Of a DNA stretch of 37,956 bases, positions 31,426 through 37,956 are shown piece after piece. Both the position numbers and the translations under genes were made by a program. Every line of letters begins with the position of its first letter. Within the stretch, counting starts at the first letter, position 1. Source of the DNA: an uncultured Clostridia bacterium. GTDB taxonomy: Bacteria > Bacillota > Clostridia > Oscillospirales > Butyricicoccaceae. Below the pieces are notes generated by a model. That model was not told the DNA's origin and made no database searches. It saw nothing but the letters and a program-made list of their open reading frames with translations. The DNA lies in assembly GCA_944375715.1 (NCBI GenBank), contig CALWAP010000019.1:1-37956 (forward strand), read 5' to 3'.

Positions 31426-34400
31426 CTACTGTGTCGCTTTTGATTTTTCGCCGCTTTTTGGCAAAGTTCTTTTCTTGTATGTCACGGTTGCAAAAGCGGC
31501 AGCAAATATCGCCGCGGCCCCGGTCAGGCCTACCACAAGGACCATTGGCTTTGAGTTGTCAAGCAACATGACCCGGCCTTGGGCTGGGGCGGTAAATACA
31601 AGATAATTTCCGTCAAGCACACTGTCGGCTTTTTCCCATGTTCCGTTCAATAAAATGGCAGCGGCGGGGTTTTCGGCCCCATCGGTCCGCAGGCGTATGG
31701 TCACACTGTCTGATTTGCTGCCTGAAACATCATAGCTCCAGGCGGAAACAGTGTCAGCTCCATTGACCTTTTGTTTTTCAGGGTCTTCTTCTTGGACGGA
31801 TAGGCTGGCATCAGGAGAGAAGGAACCTTCAACCAGAAACCGAGCTATCCCTTCACGGTCAGCCAGAGTGGATAGAGGGGCTATAAACTGAGCCTCAAGG
31901 ATCATGGAACGACGCAGGTTCTCGGTGGGAAAGGATGGCCACTGACCATACTCGCCGTTTTGTTCGGGAGTTTGCGGGATAAGACTTACATCAAGGTCAC
32001 CGCCATAGGAAAATGGAATTTCGGCCACAGTTTCGCCGTTTGCCACAAAGCGGTAGGAAAAGGTGAGAAAATCCTCAGGTATGTATTCAAGAAGGGAAAA
32101 ATCCTCAAATCCAAGGCCCTGGGCCGAATCAAGACAATCGACACCATCAAGGCCGGCCAGATCTTCGTCAAGGTACCTGTTGCCTGTAAGAGTACCTTCT
32201 GCCTGCCCCGCAATGGCACCGAGGTATTCACCTTCGCTTTGGCATGTCACCATAGCGCGGCAACAGGAAATATCATTGCCTAATCCTGCAATTCCGCCGA
32301 GCCAGCTGTCCCCTGAAATGTCGATGAGACATGCACACCTTATTATTTTCCCATTGGTACGGCCTGCGATGCCTCCACAGTAATCTTCATCTGTGCTGAC
32401 AGTACCCCGGGCAGAGCAATCGATAATCGATCCTGCAGCGCATCTTCCGGCGATGCCTCCGCTGCATTCATTTTTGGAAATGACGTCGCCGTCAAAGCGG
32501 CAGTTCCTGATTACTGCACGAAGCTCGGCATATACATCGCTCATCAGTTCCAGATCTCCGGGGTCAAAGGTTGCTTCGGGATCGTTGCTCAATTCTGTTG
32601 ATACACTGCCTACAATACCTCCTGTATTTGTGTCGCCTTCCACCAACCCCGAAACGTTACAACCGCTCACAAGGCCTGGGCCGCAGTCAACTTGGTCAGA
32701 AAGGTCGGTTACCACAAGTTCAGGTTCTTTGCCAAGCTCTGCGATGGCTTTTCGGATATTGTCAAATTCATTTAAAACCTGTTGGCTTGTATTATAGAGG
32801 GCTTCGTTGTCGGCTTCAGCCGAAATGGTCATATCGTTTAAGATGCTGTTTATATCAGAAAGGCGGTTTCCGATATCGTCAGCAGCCGATTGTGCTTTAT
32901 CGGCTAAAAGATCGGTGTATTCTTTCAATAGCTTTTGTATAAGGTCGGCACTGCGGCTCAGTTCTCCGGCGCTTTTACCTGATGAATCAGAAAAATCCCT
33001 TGCGCTGCGAAGCAGCGAACCAGCTGAATTATAAAGGCCATCGAGCGCGTTTTCAATGTCGCGTTCGCTTTGATTTAGAGCCTGCCCTGCTTTATCACGG
33101 ATAGTCTCCCATTGTTCAGGGAGTTTGGAAGAAAGTTCAGATATTTCATTGAATGCGCTTAATATGCTCTTTATATGTCCTACAGGGTTTAAAGAGGGCA
33201 GAGGAAGCTTCAGGGCTTCTTGAAATTCTCCCGATGATATAAGCTGGATTACTTCATCTATATATTGTTTGAGCTCTCTAAGCTCTTTTTGCATGGCCTG
33301 ACTATGGGTATTTGCCGTTTCAAGACTGAAACGTATTTCTGCAACTGTATTTTCAAAAGAGCTGATGTCACTTTTAAGGTCATTGTCTATATCGAGCAGA
33401 GCATCCAGGCTTTCCAAAAGATTGTTTGCATGAATCAGCGCGTTTTCAAGATCTTCATTTGAATCATTTGCAAAACGCGAAAGACTTTCAAGCAGAGTGT
33501 TCAGATTTGCGTTCATATCAGTACAGTATTGAAAAAGGCTGTCGGACATGACACTGAAATCCTCTTTACCTTCGCTTCCCGCATATTGAACCCGGTCCTT
33601 GATTGACTGAAGGGAAGCGTTCAGGTCTTCGGCATCATTTATTCCACGGGAGGCCATGCCGTTTACCTGATCGCTGAAAAGTTCCATGCTTTTTAGGAGT
33701 GAAGAAAGACTTTCGGAAAGCTGCTCGAAAGGGGAGTTGCCATAGGTCAGCTTTACGCTGGGTTCGAACTGTCCTACAATACCGCCTATGTCCTTGCGTC
33801 CCCTTACATAGGCAGTGTTCGCGCAGTCCGATATTTCACCTGACTGCAGGCCCGCTATTCCGCCCATATTATATCCCACATGGCGGTATCCTACTGCGCC
33901 TTCATTGATGCATCCGCGAATAGTCCCCCTGGAAAGGCCCGTTATTCCACCTACACACGAGGGCGTTTCCTGATCGGCCTGGATATTGATGCTGCCCGAG
34001 TTGGAGCAGTGTTCTATAAGGCCTAAGTTCCGGCCCGAAATCCCTCCTGTGTTGATTACTCCTGTGAGGGATACGGAGGACGAGCAGTCACTTATTTGTC
34101 CTTCTTCACCATTTAAGCCAACAATGCCGCCTGTATCCTCTTGGCCGTTGACCGTACCTTTGGCACAGCAGCGGTTGATAGTGCCATAATTTTCGCCGGC
34201 AAGAAGACCGATGCTGCTGGCAGAGCCTTGTGGAGAAAGGGTGCCCTCAACCGTCAGGTCCGCTACCGACGCGCTGCTGGTAAGGGTGCGGAAGAGGCCG
34301 ACCTTAGAGCCTTTTTTGTCAAATGAGATGCCTGAAATTGTATGGCCATTGCCGTGAAATACTCCTTGAAAAATGGGTATTGGAGTGAAATCCTGACCAC

Positions 34401-34596
34401 TTAAATCAATATCAGACACAAGTTCTACTGTTATGCCGTATGACCATGTATCCTTGGTGCATTGTTCTGAAAAGCTGAGGAAGTCCTCCAGGGTCGATAT
34501 CGTGATATTGGTTTCCGCCGCTGAGGCGGGAAGGACAAGAGAGAAAATAAGGGTAACAGCCGTCAGCAGGGCTGATATGCGTTTTAAATATTTCAT
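31426..34596 (-). CDS. Membrane-anchored GLUG-repeat / coiled-coil protein
   Basis: A 1056-residue surface protein. Signal peptide at 1-27. GLUG-type beta repeats (about 130-275; GGIVGLNGEEGQISDCSSS, GGISGRNLGLIEHCSNSG, GGIAGLQSGEISDCAN) are followed by ~350 residues of helical, heptad-like sequence (about 285-640; for example QAMQKELRELKQYIDEVIQL), and then the GLUG repeats resume (about 650-830; GGIAGRCAAGSIIDCSARG, GGIAGRTNGKIIRC). A C-terminal beta region ends in one membrane helix (1018-1040) and a basic tail (KKRTLPKSGEKSK). The protein is thus held in the membrane and reaches outwards. The ATG overlaps the transporter stop (ATGA) with AGGAGG before it. Its job is unknown; a transporter partner is inferred. 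Confidence 0.9.
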   Translation of the reverse strand: MKYLKRISALLTAVTLIFSLVLPASAAETNITISTLEDFLSFSEQCTKDTWSYGITVELVSDIDLSGQDFTPIPIFQGVFHGNGHTISGISFDKKGSKVGLFRTLTSSASVADLTVEGTLSPQGSASSIGLLAGENYGTINRCCAKGTVNGQEDTGGIVGLNGEEGQISDCSSSVSLTGVINTGGISGRNLGLIEHCSNSGSINIQADQETPSCVGGITGLSRGTIRGCINEGAVGYRHVGYNMGGIAGLQSGEISDCANTAYVRGRKDIGGIVGQFEPSVKLTYGNSPFEQLSESLSSLLKSMELFSDQVNGMASRGINDAEDLNASLQSIKDRVQYAGSEGKEDFSVMSDSLFQYCTDMNANLNTLLESLSRFANDSNEDLENALIHANNLLESLDALLDIDNDLKSDISSFENTVAEIRFSLETANTHSQAMQKELRELKQYIDEVIQLISSGEFQEALKLPLPSLNPVGHIKSILSAFNEISELSSKLPEQWETIRDKAGQALNQSERDIENALDGLYNSAGSLLRSARDFSDSSGKSAGELSRSADLIQKLLKEYTDLLADKAQSAADDIGNRLSDINSILNDMTISAEADNEALYNTSQQVLNEFDNIRKAIAELGKEPELVVTDLSDQVDCGPGLVSGCNVSGLVEGDTNTGGIVGSVSTELSNDPEATFDPGDLELMSDVYAELRAVIRNCRFDGDVISKNECSGGIAGRCAAGSIIDCSARGTVSTDEDYCGGIAGRTNGKIIRCACLIDISGDSWLGGIAGLGNDISCCRAMVTCQSEGEYLGAIAGQAEGTLTGNRYLDEDLAGLDGVDCLDSAQGLGFEDFSLLEYIPEDFLTFSYRFVANGETVAEIPFSYGGDLDVSLIPQTPEQNGEYGQWPSFPTENLRRSMILEAQFIAPLSTLADREGIARFLVEGSFSPDASLSVQEEDPEKQKVNGADTVSAWSYDVSGSKSDSVTIRLRTDGAENPAAAILLNGTWEKADSVLDGNYLVFTAPAQGRVMLLDNSKPMVLVVGLTGAAAIFAAAFATVTYKKRTLPKSGEKSKATQ

Positions 34597-37034
34597 GGTG
34601 TATCCTCCTGTTCGACGGGCAGCGGTTCTTGGTATTTGCTTTCGATAAGGGCGTCGACGCTGCCATGCAGCACCCCTTTGAACTCGCCGTCTACAAAGCC
34701 GGCTACATGTCCCCTTATATGTCCGTCCAGACGCATTGTGCCCTGGTTGAAACGCTGCTTGCGGTCACGGTTGAGGGTTATGGCAGTGCGCTCTATAAGG
34801 GCATCTCCAAGCATTAAAAACTGAGGCAGGACCGTCATTACAAGAGCAATGGAGGTGACCGTTCCGCGGCCAAGGGTCTGCCCGACAGAGCCAATGGTGG
34901 CATCGGTAGAAATGCCGCCTATGAGGAAGCCGGCCACTGCCATGATGGTACCTGAGGTCAGGATCGTGGGAAAACTCTGGCTCAGAGCTTCTATCGCTGC
35001 CTGTTTGCGCTCCATGGCATTTTTCAGTTCCATATAACGGTTTGCAATTACTATGGCATAGTCGATAGTGGCACCCATCTGAATGGAGCTGACTACAAGG
35101 TAACTTAAAAAGAACAGGTTTGTATCAGTTAGGACGGGTACCGAGAAGTTGATCCATATGGAGCCTTGTATTGTAAGCACCAGCAATACGGGCAGTCCCG
35201 CTGATTTGAAGGTGAAAAGCAGTATGATCATTACAAATAGGGCGGTAAGTATACTGATTTTCACATTGTCCGATGAAAAGGAACCGGACAGATCAAAGGC
35301 ATTGGTGGAATTGCCTACCAAAATCACATCATCACCGTAATATTCGCGGGCGATTGCCCTTATCTCATCCAAAAGAGAGTAGGCGTCTTCGCTTTCAGTG
35401 GGAACATCGGCCGTGAATACAAGACGTGACCAATTTTCTCCCCTGAGCTGCTTGAGTCCCATATCCAGGCTTTCTCGCAGCTCCTCGACACTGTCTTCCT
35501 GCTCGTCAGTCAGACTGACTACGCCTTTGTCTTTCTGATCCAACAGAAATTCAAATATGTCCAGAAGGGGGACATAGTAATCATCGGGGTTTTGGAAAAT
35601 TGCGCCGTATTCTTCCACACTAAGGCCGTAGGCTTGGTATAAAAGCCGTGCCAGCTCTATATCTACCCCGGCAAGTTCCGAAAACCTCCGGGTATTCATT
35701 TCATCGGTGAGCATACGGCCATCTTCTACTTCTATGTTTGCAAGCCCTGTGGCAGCGGTGACTTGGGGCAATGCCGATACCCTTGTAAGAATATGCTTTT
35801 CTTTGTTATAGTCGCCTCTTGGTATTAAAACAGCGATAGTGTTTTTGGTGCCGAAAGTTTCAGACACCTTTTCATCAGCAATTCTCCATTCGGGTTTATT
35901 GTCAAAGTCGGCGTCGTTGGAGTCAAACACATATTCACATCTGGAAGAAAGGACCGCGCCAATTGCCACAATTACCAGAAAAATTGGAGGGAGCACAAAA
36001 CGAAGTCTTACGACAGCCTTACCCCAAAAATTGATTTTGGGTACCAGGCTGCGATGACGTGTGCGGTCAATGGGGCCGCTGAAAAGCATCAAAAGTCCGG
36101 GCATCAGCAAAAAGACACAAAGCATGCTGCAAATAATGCCCTTGGACAGTACGATACCCATGTCAAAACCTATGCGCAGCTGCATCAGCATCAGCGCTAC
36201 AAGGCCCGAAATGGTTGTCAGGCTGGATGAAGATATCTCTACAATGGCTTTGCTTAAAGCAGCTATATCAGCTTCTCTTGGATCGAGCCCCTTGTCACGC
36301 TCTTCCATGTAGCGGTGGCAGAAAATGATGGCGTAATCGATGGCAAGGGCCAACTGCAGGACTACGGCTATGGAATTGGTAATAAAGGATATGGTACCGA
36401 AAATAAAATTGGTGCCCATATTGAGCACTGCCGCGGTAGCAAAGGTTATAAGGTATACAGGTACCTCCATATAGCTTCTGGAAGTAAAAAGCAATACTGC
36501 TACTATGACCGCTGCGGCAATGGCCAATATTACAGTCATTTCCTTTTGGAGGCTGGATGATATGTCTCTGCCTATCTGGGTGGAAGAATATACATCATAT
36601 CCTTCCAAAGCCTCAGTGACACGGTCCAGGGCCTCTATGGTTGAAGGGTCGCTTTCCTCGCCGCTGAAAGATATGGTGAAGAGTGCCGATGAGTTTTTGT
36701 AATGATCTTGCGTCTCATCAAAGATTACTTCAGATACGCCCGGGATATTTCCCAGCTTTTCTGCCAGGCATGAAGCTGTATCATAGGTGATGCTGGAAAC
36801 CATTACATTGGCACTGCCAAGGGTGACGAACTCTTCTTCCATAACAGTAAGCCCACGGCGTGTCTCTGTCTCGGGTGGTAGATATGAAGTGATGTCATTG
36901 TTGACCTCAACTTTGTCAACAAATGCAGCGGAGAATAAAAAGGCGGCTATAAAAACAAGATAAAAAGCTTTGCGTTTATCAACAATAAAGCGGGCAAGCC
37001 TGCTCATAAAGTTTTCGGTGCGTTTTTCCTGCAT
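34593..37034 (-). CDS. MMPL/RND family transporter
   Basis: An 813-residue, 12-segment exporter of the MMPL group. A first membrane helix (about residues 20-36) and a large outer domain precede segments with the RND core motif DYAIIFCHRYMEE; the second half repeats the layout with DYAIVIANRYMELK. These Asp-Tyr motifs carry protons in the family. The outer domains (for example VNNDITSYLPPETETRRGL) resemble lipid- and drug-exporting MMPL proteins. The C-terminal tail (about 740-813) is cytoplasmic, with alternating G-H-V and D-G elements (MRLDGHIRGHVAGFVDGEFK). The frame starts at GTG 37046, but ATG 37034 has GAGG eight bases upstream. Follows tetR directly and is coupled to the GLUG gene. Confidence 0.92.
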   Translation of the reverse strand: MQEKRTENFMSRLARFIVDKRKAFYLVFIAAFLFSAAFVDKVEVNNDITSYLPPETETRRGLTVMEEEFVTLGSANVMVSSITYDTASCLAEKLGNIPGVSEVIFDETQDHYKNSSALFTISFSGEESDPSTIEALDRVTEALEGYDVYSSTQIGRDISSSLQKEMTVILAIAAAVIVAVLLFTSRSYMEVPVYLITFATAAVLNMGTNFIFGTISFITNSIAVVLQLALAIDYAIIFCHRYMEERDKGLDPREADIAALSKAIVEISSSSLTTISGLVALMLMQLRIGFDMGIVLSKGIICSMLCVFLLMPGLLMLFSGPIDRTRHRSLVPKINFWGKAVVRLRFVLPPIFLVIVAIGAVLSSRCEYVFDSNDADFDNKPEWRIADEKVSETFGTKNTIAVLIPRGDYNKEKHILTRVSALPQVTAATGLANIEVEDGRMLTDEMNTRRFSELAGVDIELARLLYQAYGLSVEEYGAIFQNPDDYYVPLLDIFEFLLDQKDKGVVSLTDEQEDSVEELRESLDMGLKQLRGENWSRLVFTADVPTESEDAYSLLDEIRAIAREYYGDDVILVGNSTNAFDLSGSFSSDNVKISILTALFVMIILLFTFKSAGLPVLLVLTIQGSIWINFSVPVLTDTNLFFLSYLVVSSIQMGATIDYAIVIANRYMELKNAMERKQAAIEALSQSFPTILTSGTIMAVAGFLIGGISTDATIGSVGQTLGRGTVTSIALVMTVLPQFLMLGDALIERTAITLNRDRKQRFNQGTMRLDGHIRGHVAGFVDGEFKGVLHGSVDALIESKYQEPLPVEQEDTP

Positions 37035-37042
37035 ATTGTGCC

Positions 37043-37618
37043 TCACTGAATAGGGATAAATTGCTCTAAGTTTGCCAGCAAATGATCTGTAGTCATCGGA
37101 TTTTCACTTAAAAGCCACCAGCGTATCAGAGAGAGCATGGCTCCTGTATAAAAATGGGCAGCGACACACGGATCAATATTTGGCGAGGCTGCGCGGAAGC
37201 GGGGCTCGGAAAGCAGATGGCACAGCTCGCCTGAAGCACACTGTTCCAACATGCGGACATCGGCATCGGCTCCGCTGTTAAGGCAGGCTCTGTATAAAGC
37301 TCGACGCTGCGCAAAAAAGCTGAATACATTTTTGGCGGCGGTCAGTAAATACTCTCTGGGTCCGCGCTCGGGATCTTTGGGAAGGCAGGTGGAGATGCAT
37401 TTGTTTTCCAACTCTTCCAAAAGATACTTCAGGAGCTGCTGTTTGTCGCTGAAATGGGAATAAAAGGTGGTACGGTGCACCATGGCTCGGCGACAGATGT
37501 CGGTTACCGACAGCTGTTGGAAAGGCTTTTCCTCCATAAGTTCTGACAAAGCTCCGACCAGCAGTTTGCGAGTCTTGCGTTGCCGCATATCCAAATGTTC
37601 TTCATTGATTTGTCCCAT
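37043..37618 (-). CDS. TetR family transcriptional regulator
   Basis: A 191-residue repressor-type protein. The HTH (about residues 33-60) reads LSVTDICRRAMVHRTTFYSHF, followed by SDKQQLLKYLLEEL. The C-terminal ligand domain is helical (EYLLTAAKNVFSFFAQRRAL, FYTGAMLSLIRWWLLSE), of the TetR_C_7/YxaF-like layout seen in regulators of MMPL exporters. AGGAGG precedes the ATG. Its stop is four bases from the GTG/ATG region of the transporter gene, so one transcript is likely, with autoregulation at the inverted repeat upstream. Confidence 0.9.
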   Translation of the reverse strand: MGQINEEHLDMRQRKTRKLLVGALSELMEEKPFQQLSVTDICRRAMVHRTTFYSHFSDKQQLLKYLLEELENKCISTCLPKDPERGPREYLLTAAKNVFSFFAQRRALYRACLNSGADADVRMLEQCASGELCHLLSEPRFRAASPNIDPCVAAHFYTGAMLSLIRWWLLSENPMTTDHLLANLEQFIPIQ

Positions 37619-37645
37619 TGGTTATACCTCCTGTTTGATAAAAAC

Positions 37646-37674
37646 ATAATATACCTTTAAACTACAACTGTCAA
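37646..37674 (-). promoter_or_regulatory. Promoter of the tetR-MMPL-GLUG operon
   Basis: On the minus strand TTGACA (37669-37674), 17 bases, TATTAT (37646-37651). No other gene starts within the ~338-base region to the right edge that I can support firmly. Confidence 0.8.
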
Positions 37675-37698
37675 TATAATATACAAATGTAGTTTAAA
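37656..37698. promoter_or_regulatory. Inverted repeat, TetR operator candidate
   Basis: TTTAAACTACA (37656-37666) and TGTAGTTTAAA (37688-37698) are perfect 11-bp inverted copies 21 bases apart. One arm lies in the promoter spacer, the other just upstream of the -35 box, so a bound dimer pair would cover the promoter. Confidence 0.6.
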
Positions 37699-37802
37699 AT
37701 TGAAAAGGCAGCAAAATTTGTTTCATCATTGCCTGTTTTGGCAGAAAGTATATGCTTGATAATGACGGAAGGTTATGGAAGGCCTTGTACGTGCCGCTTA
37801 TA

Positions 37803-37956
37803 AAGGAGGATATTTGTTATTGATATAAAGCAGAGTAGAAAATTACTTAATGACGGCCTTTTTAAAAAGGGAACAAGAGAAGGGTTAAGCCCCATAGGTA
37901 TACAATGTGAACCTATGGGGCTTAACCCGTGTATGGGGAATAAGCAGCTATGCAGG
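37803..37956 (+). CDS. Possible 5' end of a CDS cut by the window edge
   Basis: AAGGAGG (37803-37809) is followed by a frame without stops to the window end, but it has no ATG, GTG or TTG at the right distance; ATT at 37819 is nine bases away. The translation starts IDIKQSRKLLNDGLFKKG. ATT starts are rare, so this may be chance. The frame contains an 18-bp inverted repeat. No family recognised. Confidence 0.25.
37882..37928. repeat. 18-bp perfect inverted repeat at right edge
   Basis: Arms at 37882-37899 (GGGTTAAGCCCCATAGGT) and 37911-37928 pair perfectly around an 11-base loop. No T tract follows (CGTGTATG), so it is not a standard terminator. It may be a regulatory hairpin, a recombination site or the end of a mobile element continuing outside the window. 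Confidence 0.75.

Noticed and set aside
1-37956. CRISPR arrays, tRNA or rRNA genes, transposases, phage genes
   Set aside because: No regularly spaced direct repeats, no tRNA-like T-loop plus cloverleaf and no recombinase motifs were seen on either strand by eye.

Overview
The window reads as a chromosomal segment of a Gram-positive, anaerobic-type bacterium of the Clostridia (Bacillota). This rests on: three-repeat S-layer homology (SLH) surface proteins, canonical TTGACA/TATAAT promoters with GGAGG-type ribosome binding sites, a PerR-linked rubredoxin/rubrerythrin operon, a Spo/CwlD-like amidase, lipobox lipoproteins, an archaeal-type aspartyl-tRNA synthetase and heavy use of ATA and AGG codons. 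No tRNA, rRNA, CRISPR array, transposase or phage gene was recognised. Species cannot be fixed from the sequence alone.

Layout. (1) 1-6087, minus strand: an export operon of HlyD-type adaptor, MacB-type ATPase, MacB/FtsX-type permease and an SLH surface protein. (2) 6208-8709: tcdA-like gene on plus; a PTS IIC-type membrane protein and a CwlD-like amidase on minus. (3) 8748-11939: a secreted phosphodiester glycosidase (NAGPA) protein with C-terminal SLH repeats. (4) 11970-17343: a TPR/one-TM protein, NudC, an orphan DppB-type permease with an AI-2E-family protein, and a GNAT enzyme. (5) 17432-20484: a tight operon of sirtuin, PatB-type aminotransferase, SfsA and a DUF3842 protein. (6) 20616-24790: small alarmone-type HD hydrolase, SGNH lipoprotein, NhaC-type antiporter, MTA/SAH nucleosidase-like protein and an XRE regulator. 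(7) 24894-27600: ZIP transporter with a new-looking 39-residue ORF, facing an aspS2 gene that has a long structured leader. (8) 27611-29925: PerR, rubredoxin-like protein and ferredoxin/rubrerythrin fusion. (9) 29941-31374: a scar of gene remnants. (10) 31426-37698: TetR regulator, MMPL/RND transporter and a membrane-anchored GLUG/coiled-coil protein. (11) right edge: an 18-bp inverted repeat in an open frame.

How the genes work together. Two independent export modules each end in a secreted or surface partner: the HlyD-MacB-type operon ends in an SLH protein, and the MMPL operon ends, by ATGA translational coupling, in the GLUG/coiled-coil protein. The PerR operon is a peroxide-defence unit whose promoter carries a perfect 7-1-7 PerR box over the start site. 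The ZIP operon promoter is overlapped by a 22-bp perfect inverted repeat that looks like a metal-regulator operator.

The best candidates for something undescribed are the aspS2 leader (a pseudoknot-capable fold directly followed by an intrinsic terminator, with a possible switch pairing), the small ORF plus operator of the ZIP operon, and the TetR-MMPL-GLUG/coiled-coil trio. All functional claims are from reading motifs by eye; no database search was possible.
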